The notes under the pieces are model-generated. The model saw only the letters and a list, made by a program, of their open reading frames with translations. It was not told the origin of the DNA and made no database searches. 64,000 bases of DNA from Ectobius pallidus (Eukaryota; Arthropoda; Insecta; Blattodea; Ectobiidae): contig CAXKWD010000006.1 of the NCBI GenBank assembly GCA_964059195.1, positions 70,015,073 through 70,079,072 on the forward strand. Direction: 5' to 3'. Position 1 is the first letter of the stretch; every line of letters begins with the position of its first letter. This document shows, one piece after another, positions 23,665 to 35,981 of the stretch. Made by a program: the position numbers and the translations under genes.

Positions 23665-24560
23665 TTGTCAGTAGATTAATTCTGGACTGAAACAAATATT
23701 GGGTGGACACGTCCTCCCTCTCCTACTTACGGCTTACACTCAACCTGCTAGCATTAATGCATTTCAGGTTTAACAACAATGATAATACATCAGTTCTGTG
23801 ATTATGTAATACTATTTTGAATCCCAATATTAACTACTTAATATAGGCTTAATTTTGGCATGGGTTATGCTATATTTAAACAAAAGAAGAGAGAATCTAG
23901 GCCCAAATTAGCAAGTGATATTAATTATTAAACCCGTGCGAACCTTTCACACTTCACCCATTTTGACAGAGGCCCATGAAAAATGGTCAGTTAGCTAACA
24001 AAGCAATAAAACAGCTATTATACAGTCAATGAAGTGATATGTGAAATGCTTAAATTATGTGAAAACACAGGTATATATTTAAAAAGTTTTCAAAACCTCT
24101 TTATCTTGTTACTTATGTTTCTTCGGCTGCAAAAATCATTTTAATGTGATCGAAAAGTAACTCAATACTTACGAATTAGGTATCAGTCAAGAAATATTTG
24201 TAGAGTTAGTCGTAATTAAACGTACTGATGAACTAACCTCAACGTTAATATGGGCATAGAATTCTAAGATAAATATATTGAAAGGTTTATATTGGCTTTG
24301 TGCAAATGATGAATGTAACTTATAACTACCTTGCAAAAAAAATTTTGCTATTTTTTTTCAAATTACGTTTTTAACTCTTAGTATAACACTTACAGTACAC
24401 CAGATACCATGTGAAGAAAGTTAATGCATTTGTTCTTGAAAAAAGAATAGCGAAAAATAAAATTTTCTTATTATAAAATGGTAGTGAAGTAAGAAAAAGT
24501 AGTCGTCACCTTTATGTCACATACCCAGACGATATCTAACCCACATACGAATATATAATA
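23210..24560. other. AT-rich DNA with one microsatellite
   Basis: Apart from the ATT run at 23609-23664 nothing is recognised. Confidence 0.45.
23609..23664 (+). repeat. (ATT)n microsatellite
   Basis: About 18 ATT units. Confidence 0.95.
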
Positions 24561-24584
24561 TATATATATTCGTCTAAGACCGAT

Positions 24585-24765
24585 TTTTCTCACAGATACA
24601 AAGACAATCAGAAAGAAACACACACAAACATGTTTCTGAAAATTGTATTTTTAAGTTCAGTGGGGTCTTCAAAACGTATATTTTCCCTGAAAAGTAGACA
24701 TGGAATTTCAGGGTCGAACACAGTATTTCCTCCTTTGTATGGCCTATTTATGGTTTGTGTAGAGA
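24585..24765 (+). repeat. Dispersed retroposon-like family B, copy 2
   Basis: In order: CACAGATACAAAGAC, CACACACAAACATGTTTCTG, AAATTGTATTTTTAAGTTCA, AAAACGTATATTTTCCCTG, GGAATTTCAGGGTCGAACAC, AGTATTTCC, ending near GAAAGTAATAAAA. The A-rich end in several copies suggests a retroposon tail. Confidence 0.65.
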
Positions 24766-25370
24766 AAGTAATAAAATAGCGCATAGTTTCTCTACATAGT
24801 GAACTTATTGAAAGCAGAGAAATGTGAGGAAGGGTACGGAAATTACGTAGAAATTTATTGAGAATTTTAAAATAGGTATCAAAGGGCCAGGATCAATGCC
24901 TGGAAGTGATTCAGCGTCGTTACTAAAACTAGGAATTTTAGGTGCAAATTTTTAGTTAATAAGGTGCAAAAAGTGCTCCTTACTTTAGTCGGAAAAGGTG
25001 CAAAATATTACTGACTTTAAATATAAATATTCATACAACATTGCCAATACCAATATATAAGGACACAAAATTCACTCGTATTACCATGTCTTAAAAAGTC
25101 TGTCTAAAATAAGTTCCAAAACCCAACATTCTTAAAATCACACGTCCAACTGTTCAAACAAATAACAACTAACATTTCATTGTTATTTTCAGCGAAGCTA
25201 TATTTCCGATCACTAAATAAATACTTAGAAAATACTTAGAAAAACTAAATAAGTTCTTATATTATGTAGACAAGGAACACTTGCAAGTGGTGCATAATTA
25301 TGTTGTTTGCAGTCGATGATTTAATTTCTTGTTATTGCAACATACTCATCATCAGGATTTATGGCTGAGA

Positions 25371-25560
25371 AGATTAAAATTCTTTGGACAAGTAAATGCG
25401 ATAACAATCCCCAGGATGATGCTAAACTGGGAAGCTAAGGGCAATAGGCAACGAGGAAAAGTGGATTAATTGTGTACAGAAGAGATAGAAGAAGTTTAAA
25501 TGAAGATGCCCATGGAGAAATGTGGAGGAAGAACGTAAATGGACATATGGGTTGAAGAAA
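25371..25560 (+). pseudogene. Non-LTR retrotransposon C-terminal scrap
   Basis: From 25371 the plus strand reads RLKFFGQV..ITIPRMMLNW followed by EAKGNRQRGKVD and a stop at about 25467. This matches the well-known tail of insect LINE polyproteins after the reverse transcriptase (pattern RLxWxGHVxRMxxxRxPKxxLxWxPxGKRxRGRP). Further bits (KMPMEKCGGRT) follow in other frames. No YADD box or endonuclease lies nearby, so only ~60 codons survive. Confidence 0.55.
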
Positions 25561-27236
25561 ACTACTGTATTGGAAAAAATTCCTAAGTAAAAAAAGGAAT
25601 GAAATGTGAAAAGGAGCCAAAAAATGTATTCAGAAAGTGCAAAAAAGGTGCTTGCATTGGGAAAAATGCAGAAAGGTGCAAGTAGGGTGTTCATTTTATG
25701 TTTTCTTGGCAAGACAAGCTATTTTGGGCATTCTAGTAGTAAACAAAAATGAAGATGCAGTACCTGAAACTTCCAGTTCTCGTCATTGCGTTTACCGTAA
25801 CATATCAGTATTTGTACAAGAAACAGCTAATGTCAACCTCAACTGAATCTGTTTACAACAGGAGAAGATATTGTTGCGGTGAGACACCCGATGTACTCTA
25901 GAATATCACTTTTTCCCTCTTTTTCCATTATTCGAAAACTTGTTTGAAAGAGAAGTGCTTAACGCCACGTTTCACTCTGCACAAGTTGGAATGATCCTTA
26001 GGTAGAAGTCTGCTTTAGTTGGAGCCGTAACACTGGTTACCAACTTGACAGGAGACAAGTGGGTTACTGTTTTTAAATGGTACAATTCTTTCCGTAGACA
26101 TAAAAGGAGGTTGTTAGAAAGGATAAGTCCAGACAACTATAAAAAAGTAAGTTTAAAAAAGAAGAGAAACTTTCTTACAAGTGGAATGGTACTTATATGT
26201 TAGGATAAACCTTGCACTTCAACCTAGTTTAATATTGAAAGTAATGGTAGTTCTGTGAAAGGAATTATCGGCATGAAATTTAGAATATTCACCGTTTAAA
26301 CTACTTTTCTTAAGCAAACTTTTAAACTCCTGTAAAAATAAACTGTCTACTTTGAAGAAAGTTGAAACATTTTTGGGTCTCCTCAAGAAGTTATCTCGAT
26401 CCTGCATGGTTTAATCATAGGTAAATTCTACAATGCTTAACTTGTGGATTTTTAGAACGATTATCAAACGCAAGAAAACTTTTTTCCTCTATTGTGAAAA
26501 CAAATTTATACAGGGAAAGGATAATAAAAAAACTTATATGATGTATGAGGCTGTAAGAAGAATATGCTATTATACGAAAAAATTGTTAAGTTCCTTTATC
26601 TATTTAACCTGGAAATTGTATATTAATTTTTGAATTATACACACTGGTTTCTTTCGTCAACCTAAAAACTTTACTAATAGAAATCTTAATACGTAGGCTA
26701 CATGTGAGAAAGTTTGTGCAACATATTTTCAAATATAATCTTTATGTACGTTTTATTTCAGCTGTACAAATCCGATATTACCTGAATTACAGGAAAGTAA
26801 TTTTGGTTGTTAAATTGAGTGAGTGGAGATACGTGGGAAACATGTAATTTCACTTCAATCCGATTGAGCTGCTGATCACATGCTCCATTTTCATTTGGTA
26901 ATGGAGAAACAATCTATAATGGTCAGCATACCTGTACAAGGCAACATATTACAATTAAAGCTGATATCTTAAAGGCTCAGAATGTGTACACAAACTGAAT
27001 TATCTAATATCAAAACAACAATTTAATGTGTGCTCCATGTGTATGAATATGAAGTTCAATACGAATCAATGATTGAATTTAAGAGTTAATAAAAAAAAAT
27101 TTGCACGTATAATTTGCAAACGAAGCAATTGCATGTTGTATTTTCTGTAATTCTGTATTCATACAGTCTTACATAAAAATGTCCATATAACTTATATTAT
27201 AGAGGCATTCCACAGAATTCGCGTACTAATTCTGCA
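25561..27236. other. No recognisable feature
   Basis: AT-rich. The word AAGGTGCAA recurs at 24968-25010 and 25645-25680 but no element could be delimited. Confidence 0.4.
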
Positions 27237-27425
27237 TGTGTCACTTTCTCTGTCCATACCATTGGTAGCACTGCTATAGGTAAAGAAAGTATCGTGTTCT
27301 ACCCTAAATTTCGATGTCGAATTTTCAGTAATAACACACTTTTTAAGATTCACTGAATTCAATAAATGCAATTTTCACAAACATGTCTGTGTGCGTGTCT
27401 ATGTGCCGAACGAAAACTTGAATAA
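27237..27425 (-). repeat. Dispersed retroposon-like family B, copy 3
   Basis: On the minus strand: ACAGACATGTTTGTGAAAAT, TGAATTCAGTGAATC, GTGTGTTATTACTG, AAATTTAGGGTAGAACACGA, TACTTTCTTTACC. Same order as copy 2 in the opposite orientation, about 70-75% alike. Confidence 0.65.
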
Positions 27426-28829
27426 AAAATAAATCTTATGTTTGAGGTTAGACAACCTTTGGGAATGTGGCATGAAAATCGGCGATGACTTTCTCTTTCT
27501 TCGACTATCACTTTACACGAAGAAAATATTAATTTTCACGATTTTTTCAAAAAAAGAATCTAACGATTTTGTGTGAATTCTGTACATGAGATGCTTACAC
27601 TTAAAGCGCAATTTTTCAATAAAGGCTGAAGCTTTTATTTGAGAAGTTTGTCTTAAAAGTTATCTGAAGGGTTCGTGAAAGGTTAAAAAATATATTAGTC
27701 TTTATAAGTTAATGTATAGGCTACATCTCGATTCTCTGATACCTAGAAATAGGTTACGAGTTTTGAAATCTCGTGTCTAGAAACGTAATTGTTGGGGAAA
27801 AGTATGTATGCCTATTATTAACATAGCTCTAGAACGAAAATTCCGAGGATATAACTCGGTGTCTTTCTCTTCCCCTGACTTATTACTTTATTAGCTAAAA
27901 AAAAGCCTTGAACTGTTTTGTATTAATTCCAGCATGTGCTATAGCTACTCATCTAGAGATCAGCAGCATTTAACTGAATAATATATTTGTAGAAATTATT
28001 TATACAAAAGAAAACTAAGTCCCACTATACTAGGAACTCAGACTACGGAGGCAGTGGAAAGATCACATCTTCTAGAAGACTTCTTATTCCACACAAGAAT
28101 GTTGCTGGGTTGTTGAATGAATTGCTTGCTCATAAGGGAGAAAATCACATGAGAGTATCACATAAGATTTGTTCCTCCTTTTTTTTTTATTAAGATTCTC
28201 GTAGTTTCCTTTCTTTCACTTCTGCCTTCTTTTCCAATTACTGGTGCGTTTGATGTAGGAGATTCTTTGTTTTGTTTGCCTACTACATCTGTAACGACGT
28301 CCCTTATAACAGAATGGTGTATCGTTATCAGTTTTCACGGGACTGACTAACGAACTAAAAAAAATCCATTCTATATGAGACAACATTTCCAATTGAAATA
28401 GCGATTTTTGTCATGTTTACTTTGTCCGCCAGATTCTCTTTATTCTTCGGCATATGCAGCGGTTTTATGCCCAATCAGTGCCCCTTGTAGCCGGCTCACT
28501 CATACCAGCCCTCACGAAAAGCAAACAAACACCGTAGGCTTCCAATTTTTCAGGGATTTGATTTTGAAACATAGTAAGAATTAAAGTATAACGTACAATA
28601 ACGGTATTAAAGGTTTCATACATAAACCTATTGTGCCATTTTATCATCTGAGCCTATGTGCTATAACAAAACCACATATCAGCAGCCTGCTTCTACCAAA
28701 AGGTATAGAAATAGGGTCTTGAATTATGCAATTAGGCAATAGGACCTACGAGACAAGAACGAGACACACCATTCACACACAAATTCAATCTAAACAAGGT
28801 GAGGATGAAACTAAGATGATAATGAAGGG
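27426..28829. other. No recognisable feature
   Basis: AT-rich DNA without transposon ends or protein motifs that I can name. Confidence 0.45.
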
Positions 28830-29002
28830 CAGATGATATCTGGGAACCTCAGATCGGGACAAGTTACCCGACATTTATCTCAAGTTAAGGAAAAGCCCCA
28901 CCTATGTAACTTGTCCCGACCATGTAACTTGTCCTGACCATGATTTGAACCCGGGCCCGTTGCGTGAAAAGAGCATCCCCTACACCACAGCGGTGGACGT
29001 TA
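28830..29002 (-). repeat. SINE family D (tRNA-derived)
   Basis: On the minus strand a box-A-like GGTGTAGGGGATGC (28986-28973) and box B GGGTTCAAATC (28951-28941), with GGGCCCGGG between, form a tRNA-like head. The body contains an ~18-bp word (GTAACTTGTCCCGACCAT) present twice in tandem plus an inverted partial copy. It is unlike families A and C. Confidence 0.7.
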
Positions 29003-29049
29003 AGTGAATATAAAATATAAAATGTAAACATTAAGACTAATAATTAGGG

Positions 29050-29225
29050 TCAAATAAAACAGCCGTATACAACTAGCCTATAATGGTAACTAAGACACTC
29101 ATATGAAAATTGTAATTTTCATAATTATGAAACGAACAAATCGAGTTCCATAAACGTACTCGTATCTTAATAAATGCCGTTATAGGCTTCTTGCATAATG
29201 TATTATTCTGCACCTATCGTGTTTC
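29050..29225 (+). repeat. Dispersed repeat pair, copy 2
   Basis: Partner of 15245-15400, same orientation, with small insertions such as the extra ATTGTAATTTTCATA between the CTCATATGAAA and TATGAAAC words. Confidence 0.55.
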
Positions 29226-31096
29226 TATCGATATTCCTGCGATCCTCCATCCATAGGTCTTGAATTTACCGTGGCATCTTATTCAAAGAAGTAGTTATAA
29301 GGGATAGGCTGGTTCATATTTATAATTTACAAAACTTTTCATTTAGAATTGTGAAAATTTTAGTTTCGACTATGAGCATTTTGTTACTTGTAGTACTCAA
29401 ATAAAAGTAAAACAAAGTAGAATATAACTTAAATAATTCCGAACGTAATGGAATCAAATTCAAGATATCTTTTTAATATCTTATTTTACCATTGTAGGCA
29501 TTTATTTTTACTAGATAATATTTTAGTATTTTACTATTCCAAATGAATACGGATTTTTAAAAAGCTTCAAAATTATAAACAAGTTACTGATTCTCACCAT
29601 GAAATCATTAGAATCTTCAGATTCTTCATGCCACCAAATGCAGATAATGGAATGATAAACAAACGTTGGATTTGTAAACAATCTGTTTAATATACTTTCG
29701 GAAATACTAAACAAACTGTGAACTTCATAAATATGCTATAATAAATAACCATTATGGGAAAAAACTGAAGACAAACTTGACGTAAAAACATTGAAAAAAA
29801 ATTCTTGAAAGGAAATAACATTGTACAAAATTGTGAGTTATATCTCAATTTCCGGGAAAATTTTGTGTAGCTAAATAAAACTATACTATTCTGTAATTAA
29901 AAATTCATAAAATTGTTCTTAGCTTTTCCCCTTAAGCTGAATATTTAAGTAACATAATGCCAACGATATTGACTCAGAAATTATGAACGCTGCAGTAGCA
30001 AATTTTAAGAACCGGATAATGCAATTATTCTCGATGTCTCTCCTCACAGAAAACATTATTTAGACCTCACATTATCAGTCATTCCCCTTCACTTTTTATG
30101 GTCACTGAACTGAACGATGAACAATGTGTGCTCACACAAACAGCAAATTGAATTAAAAAAGAGAGGCATCAGAGAAAGCGAGGGGAGTATACTGTATGAT
30201 AAGAGAGGGAAGTCGATAGTCCACCGAATTAAAGTCAGTTATTGGAAACTATAAAAACATAATTCTGACATTCCTATGATATGAAAGCTTCAATTCACAC
30301 GGGGTGCACAAATAGAGGTAATCTATCTCTCTCTTTTAATGATATAAATAAATTAAAAATAATGTTTCGTAAATACGTTATAGCAAGTCTATAGATAATA
30401 TTTAAATATTTATATTTTTTTAATTGTGAGAGTAAATATAATTTAGGTTGCAAATAAAAGGTGATTTTTACGTCATATTTTGGATTTTTGTGTTTTGTAA
30501 TTTTCCCGCCAAATTTCATCATTAGGTCATTTTTTATCATAATTATTATATTATTCAGTTTAATCCATTTGATTAGCCTATAGTCTTATAAGAGATGGTT
30601 TCTGCATCCCTGAATTGTTAATCTGTGATTTCTCTTTCTTTTCAACCAAAGTGAAATTTTTAAAATTCCAAACGTAATTATTGTGTTCTATTTATAAAAT
30701 TGACTACCTTCTTCTTAAAGCTTTTTTTTTAAAGAAAATATCTATTTAAATGCACAGAAAGGGTCAGAACCGTAGAAAGAGATATTCCGGTAAAAGAGAG
30801 ACGAAGGCAATGGAGAGTTTCTTTAGCGATGGAAAGATAATGGAGAATTTTTTTCAGTGAAGGTCATCTATTTCTGTTTGTAACATGAGGGTAGAAAGGG
30901 GAAGTTCTGAAGGCAAGAAACAACCTCCCTTAATCCAAACGAAGAAAGATATTTGTCTTAAGATATACATAAACTAGATTGTATAGTGCATGTAGTTTTA
31001 CAACGTAAGGGAACATGCAGTAAAAGCATAATAAAAACTATCTAAAGATTTTGAGAGTTCTGTAGTCAAAGTTAAAATCATTTATTTTTAACAAGA
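29226..31096. other. No recognisable feature
   Basis: AT-rich DNA. Short minus-strand frames at 29523 and 30295 have no recognisable motif. Confidence 0.45.
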
Positions 31097-31132
31097 GGGG
31101 ACGGGGAAGGGGGAAGGGCAAAGGGCGAAGGG
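31097..31132 (+). other. G-quadruplex-forming run
   Basis: Six G-runs of three to five with loops of two to four bases (GGGGACGGGGAAGGGGGAAG, then GGCAAAGGGCGAAGGG) in otherwise AT-rich DNA. It exceeds the usual G3+N1-7 rule. No gene start is recognisable beside it. Confidence 0.7.
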
Positions 31133-31844
31133 CGAAAACCTTCCCTCAATTACGAGGAAACAATACAATTTTCACTGCATGGTGCTTTATCGAGATCGCA
31201 GTCGTCTCGGCTCAACATGTCTAAAATTTAAGCTTCCTCCATCAAAATAGCCAAGGTGCTGTTTTCAAGAACTACGTAAAGTCAAATTTTGCCATAATAC
31301 CACAACAATCACACTACTAGAAGACTCTGGTAGGCTATATAACGTTGTGATAGTCTTCAACTTGGGAAAAATGTGGATGGTGAGTTAAATGCTGCACATG
31401 GTAGGCCTAAAGTTGATGAATATGTGAACGCAAAATGTGTGCTGACTCGGAAGGAAGGATACTCCGCACTCTGCAAGGTGGTGAAATTCTGAGTGGTAAG
31501 CCAGCAACGTTCCAAGACGCAAACGCTCGAATAACATCCTGTGATGTTGAGTGCAGTTTTTCCTAGTACAAGTCAACGCTGAGTGAAAACAGAAGATCAT
31601 TTACATTTGAAAATACTAAAATGCATGTGAATTGTTACTGCAATTCTGTGTGACTGTCCATCATGTTATATTTCTTTCATTGAGTGCAGTGTTTAATGTT
31701 GTCGCTGTCTCCAGATTGGAATAATTAAATTCAATATGTTAATAATAACAATTAATATTTTTAAAGCGTAGGGCGTTTTAAATTCAAACTTTAAAAAATT
31801 ATTTTAGGTCATATTGTGGTCATATTTCAAAGGTTTTAAACAGC
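31133..31844. other. No recognisable feature
   Basis: No structure seen. A 71-codon minus-strand frame at 31385-31600 has no known motif. Confidence 0.4.
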
Positions 31845-32411
31845 CGGGTCCTAGAACTGGTGAGGATGTAGTTGGGTCCAAGAGATACCGACAGCCTGTG
31901 ATGAATGTTGGGGATAAATAATTTGGTAGGTAGTGAAGATCCGGAATTTGTGTAGGCGGCATTCCACACATTATGCAGTGCTATTCTCGTGCCTGTTGAC
32001 CTATTTTCCTTGGGATTGCGTTGTAGGTAATGGTGGCTATGTAACTGCCGGCGATCTTGGCTAGATAATTCGCTCGTTCATTACCTCGGAGTCCGTTGTG
32101 TCTTTTGATCAAGTGCAATGTGATGTGAGTCGAATTTTTCAGTTTGACAATATCCTTCCTTATCCCAACAGCCAAAGGATAGTTTGTATGTCTGTTGGCA
32201 ACTGCAAGAAGAGCTGCTTGTATTGGCATTGGATCCATTCTATGGCCATGCGGATGGCAAAAAATTCGGCCTGAAAGATAGATATTTGCATGTGTAGTCT
32301 TTGGGCTGCAATATGTATTTCCTTGGATTCCTTTCCGATCCCGGATCCCAGCGGTGGAAAACGAGCGCTTTTTATGACTGATGTAACCGTAAACAAATAG
32401 GCTATATCCAC
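31845..32411 (-). pseudogene. LINE RNase H domain and C-terminal tail, broken
   Basis: Minus strand. The first frame (32411 to about 32240) ends ISIFQAEFFAIRMAIEW, the strand with the catalytic Glu of RNase HI. A frameshift then moves to a second frame (32238-31981) reading PIQAALLAVANRHTNYPLAV, then HITLHLIKRHNGLRGNERAN and YLAKIA. Downstream, 31980-31845 encodes WNAAYTNS...PTKLFIPNIHHRLS, the usual tail after RNase H in I-like LINEs. The first catalytic Asp region (normally SDSQAA) is destroyed by the frameshift, and the last Asp (normally RGNERAD) is Asn. The reverse transcriptase itself is absent. A dead 5'-truncated copy. Confidence 0.8.
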
Positions 32412-33217
32412 TGTGAAGTAGATACCTAAGAGAGGATAATGTTGTTTACAGGGTAATTAAGTGATAAATAAAAACTATAGTAATTAATGTTTTGATCAAT
32501 AATGATAATAAATTACGATATTAATGAAAAAAATTGTAGATCGATTTTTTAATAATTTGCACGGGGTATCTGCTTGAGGTCCATTAATTAATGGAATAGC
32601 AGACATTTTGAAACTGAACAGTCTACAGGTTAAACTAATAAGAACTTCTAAGCTAGAAAAAGGAAAATAAATTTCACAGGATATTTCATTACATGAAAAA
32701 TGATGCTCTCATCCAAAAAAATATTATAGCAAGATCCATATAATATAAAAGAGTGACCGAAAGTCTTACATCCAAAAGCTCTGGCCAGCGAGATGGGACA
32801 TAAAGTACTCGCTAAGCCATAACGGCCAATTTTTTTTCAAAACCTGTTACAATAAGTACCCGCAGTTCATTACTCCCATCCCCTTATACCTTACAATCAG
32901 TGAATTGAAGGTGACATTGGACAACCGTCAAAATATTCCGTGAATAAAACAAAAAAATTACTTTGACCAGTTTGTTTTCCACAATTATAACAATAAAAGT
33001 GGTTATTTTTTTCTCGTTATTCTCATTTATAGTCTTAAGGGATTGAATTTCCTTTCTTGCTGTTTGTGTGTGTATATATATAAAAGTTAGTCTTAATATA
33101 GATCAAAGTGCAGTAGAGGACTAAGATCATTATATTCAGTTTGCTGAATATTTCAAACTGTCTTCAGGCACAAGCCTATTAATGTCAATATGGAAATGAT
33201 ATTATAAAACTTACTTG
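32412..33217. other. No recognisable feature
   Basis: AT-rich. No further LINE sequence was recognised upstream of the RNase H relic. Confidence 0.45.
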
Positions 33218-33219
33218 TA

Positions 33220-33968
33220 CAGTCAACACCAAGATATAATGCCCCCATCCGTTCTCTAACATTTATTGGCACAAAGCGAGGGTGGCACTAAAGCGAAACT
33301 TAATTTTTTAAATAAAAGTTGCATAATACAGTCCTACATTAATTTACTGTACTGAATTTTGAAAGAAAATTAAATAAAAGGCAAATAGAAACCTTTAGCA
33401 CAAAATAAAAAAAACTGTACGGTAACTCAATTTATTACATTGTATGACCAGTGCTACAGTACACAAAGGGGTTGAAAATCATGTGGGTCCATGTAAGTGA
33501 TTAACTGTAACTGAGTAACCGTAGTGTAACTTAGTGTTTAACAGCTGAATGGACATTGGACTAAAAGAAGTGAAAGTTAAAAATGTCTCATTGTAAGAAG
33601 GGTTCCATCTACCTGCTCTACCCTCACGCAGACTGTCTGTCCGAGTTCTTAACATAGCTTCCTCATTCCACAACACTGCATTTACATTTAGTGGCAGGAG
33701 AACACTCACTTTTTAGAAATATAGTACAGTATGTTTCTTACATAATCTTCCTAACATTCACGCCAGTCAAAGAATTCTGCTACTGAAAAAGGACACTGCA
33801 AGTTATTTTTTGTAAAAACGTTATCTTACATTCACTGGCACTAAATGAATTGGCACAGTAGCGAGGTTTCTTATGTATTTTGTATGGGGAAACATCCATT
33901 CCCTTACATTTATTGACGCAGTGCGAGGGTGGCACTTTAAAGAGAACCATTATATCGAGGGTTGACTG
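33220..33968. mobile_element. Tigger/pogo-like element, 749 bp, non-autonomous
   Basis: Ends are inverted, CAGTCAACACCAAGATATAA at the left and the inverse of CAGTCAACCCTCGATATAAT at the right, each flanked by TA (33218-33219, 33969-33970). Subterminal direct repeats ACATTTATTGGCACAAAGCG and ACATTTATTGACGCAGTGCG with GAGGGTGGCACT lie near both ends (33257, 33908), and a third variant lies near 33832. CAGTCAA...CGATATAA termini are characteristic of Tigger-type Tc1/mariner elements. A 76-codon minus-strand frame shows no catalytic motif. Confidence 0.8.
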
Positions 33969-34523
33969 TAAAATATATTAACCTACATAAAATTAAAATA
34001 AAACGCTATTTGTATTACAAACACTATGGGATACTAAAAATTCCAGTTCATGTTTAAAAAAAAAAATTGTTCAGTCTTCCTAGGTTTCGGAACAATCAAT
34101 GAAAACAAAATGAAGCCATTATGAAAACAAAATCAATAAAATCTAACATTACTGATAAAAGTGTAAAGAAGTGTTTAAAACCTTAACTAACACCCTGTAA
34201 GCTTTTAAAAGAAAGCATTTTAATTTCTTCGCAAGAGTTCCTTTTTTTATCAGAAATAATTAATTTTCCAGTCTTTGAAGTAACGCTTTCCCCCTCTTTT
34301 CTCTTTTAGGAAATCCCAAGCCACTGATTTCCACCGTCATATGGTTGCGAAAGGACCATTCTCTCTTCATTTTACTTACGGGTTTAATTGATTTCTTTCT
34401 TCATTTCCATTACTCATTTTTGTGACCCATTTATTCATCCTGTATTTTATTTTCTTATTAACCCTTCATTAAAGTCACCAGCTCAGGGCACTTCACTGCA
34501 GCATTCCTGTGTCATATTATTAA

Positions 34524-34896
34524 GGGAGGACATACAACTTTGTTTCATTTCTTTTCTCAGCAATGAATTGTTTTGTAGCCTTGCAATCTGGCATGCTTTA
34601 TATTGACTAGATCTACAATTGTATACCATTTTCAGAATTAATTTATCTATTGCAGTTAAGGGTAGTTATCATTACAAAATGGCAGCCTAATGTTGTGCAC
34701 TGAAGTGCCGTTTCCCTGATAATTTTCATAAATACCAATAGGCCTACTTTTGAATGATTATTTTACCCCTTAACTGTAATAGTTAAATTAATTCTAAAGA
34801 GCATGCCAGAATGCAGGGCTACAGAACAATTCGTTGCCGAGAAAAAAAAAATGAAACTTTACCTATTTTCCAGCATCGAAAGCTATATGTCCCCCC
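34524..34896. mobile_element. Foldback MITE with TTAA target site, 373 bp
   Basis: TTAA flanks both ends (34520-34523, 34897-34900). Ends are GGGAGGACATA and the inverse of GGGGGGACATA. The arms continue inward for over 130 bp (paired words: TTTCATTTCTTTTCTC, GAATTGTTTTGTAGCC, TGGCATGCT, AGAATTAATTTA, CAGTTAAGGG) with a ~34-bp extra block in the left arm at about 34601-34634. TTAA specificity points to Kolobok or piggyBac superfamilies; G-rich ends favour Kolobok, tentatively. A 72-codon frame through it is fortuitous. Confidence 0.8.
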
Positions 34897-34940
34897 TTAA
34901 ACTAAGAGCGCTCATCTTTGTACTTAGACCCGAGACGAGC

Positions 34941-35060
34941 TAAGAAGGAAACCTGAAGTAAACAAAAACCAGTGTGTCTTTCTCTCTCTTAGGTCGTACG
35001 AGTAATGTGCTAGAATGAGACAGGCGTACTGGGTTTTGTTTACTTCAGGTTTCCTTCTTA
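34941..35060. repeat. 120-bp hairpin, 33-bp arms
   Basis: 34941-34973 (TAAGAAGGAAACCTGAAGTA then AACAAAAACCAGT) pairs with 35028-35060 at 32 of 33 positions around a 54-bp loop. Similarity does not clearly continue outside. It may be a tiny MITE, or a microRNA-like or cruciform-forming sequence. Confidence 0.8.
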
Positions 35061-35817
35061 GAACGGCCAGGCTTTAGTAATAATGCCTGCGTAAAGGACT
35101 AAATGTGTGCAAGTCAATGTTGCCAAGTTGGACACCTTTTACACGGCCTGATACCCTTGTTTAAACTTTATGCAAATAATCAAGATAGGCGATATCTGTA
35201 AGAGCAGGTCGTCCCGTGGATGTTTGCGACTGAATTTTGAGATCATGCATCCATTCTTAAGACGATTTGTTATGAAATGCTGTCAGCTGCTTTTGCTGTA
35301 TTGTTAATATTGTTTCTTGTTTGCTGGTCTTATTTTCTAAATTTTATTCACGAATATAGCACTCTACGACAGACGACATACCTCTGTTTGTTCACTGCTC
35401 GGAGAGGTAGAGACACTGGCGGATAGCAGTCACATTCTTCATTTAGGGCACCGTAGGCTACAAACATCTTCCCGAGATGACGCAGAACCAGTTTCACAGG
35501 GATTATTAGTGTAATGGCTTATGTAGAACTTGCGCAGTGATCAACAAAACAACCGTTCAACGTCCATATGAACAATTTTTATGAATATTATAAGCTGATA
35601 AGAGGCTTATTTTCAATAGTACTCTAGTTTTAAAGTACGTTTAGTTAATCTCCATACAATTTTTTTTCTGCTCCTATAAAACCGTCCTTGTTGAGACAAC
35701 AAAAGTGTAACATGAATGAAATTGCTGAAGAGTTCGTAAATCCTGGCGGTAAATGGCTTGAAATATAGTAGGTGAGACGGGTAAAATTAATGTAAATTAT
35801 TTATTTAAAGTATATTA
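35061..35817. other. No recognisable feature
   Basis: No coding or repeat structure recognised. Confidence 0.4.
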
Positions 35818-35981
35818 CACTCAAACCTCGGTATAACGAAGATCGATATAATGATAAACCCCTATTTAGTGGTATTTTTCTATGACCCTGGAAATTTTTC
35901 TACTTTAATAATGTTGAACTTCACTCAGTACAACGATAAAGCTATTTTAGAAATACCCTTTTACTACAACATTTTGATGTT

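Noticed and set aside
26040..26200. Transposase-like helix-turn-helix reading near VFKWYNSF
   Set aside because: Only a short resemblance to mariner KWxxxF; no TIRs and no second motif.
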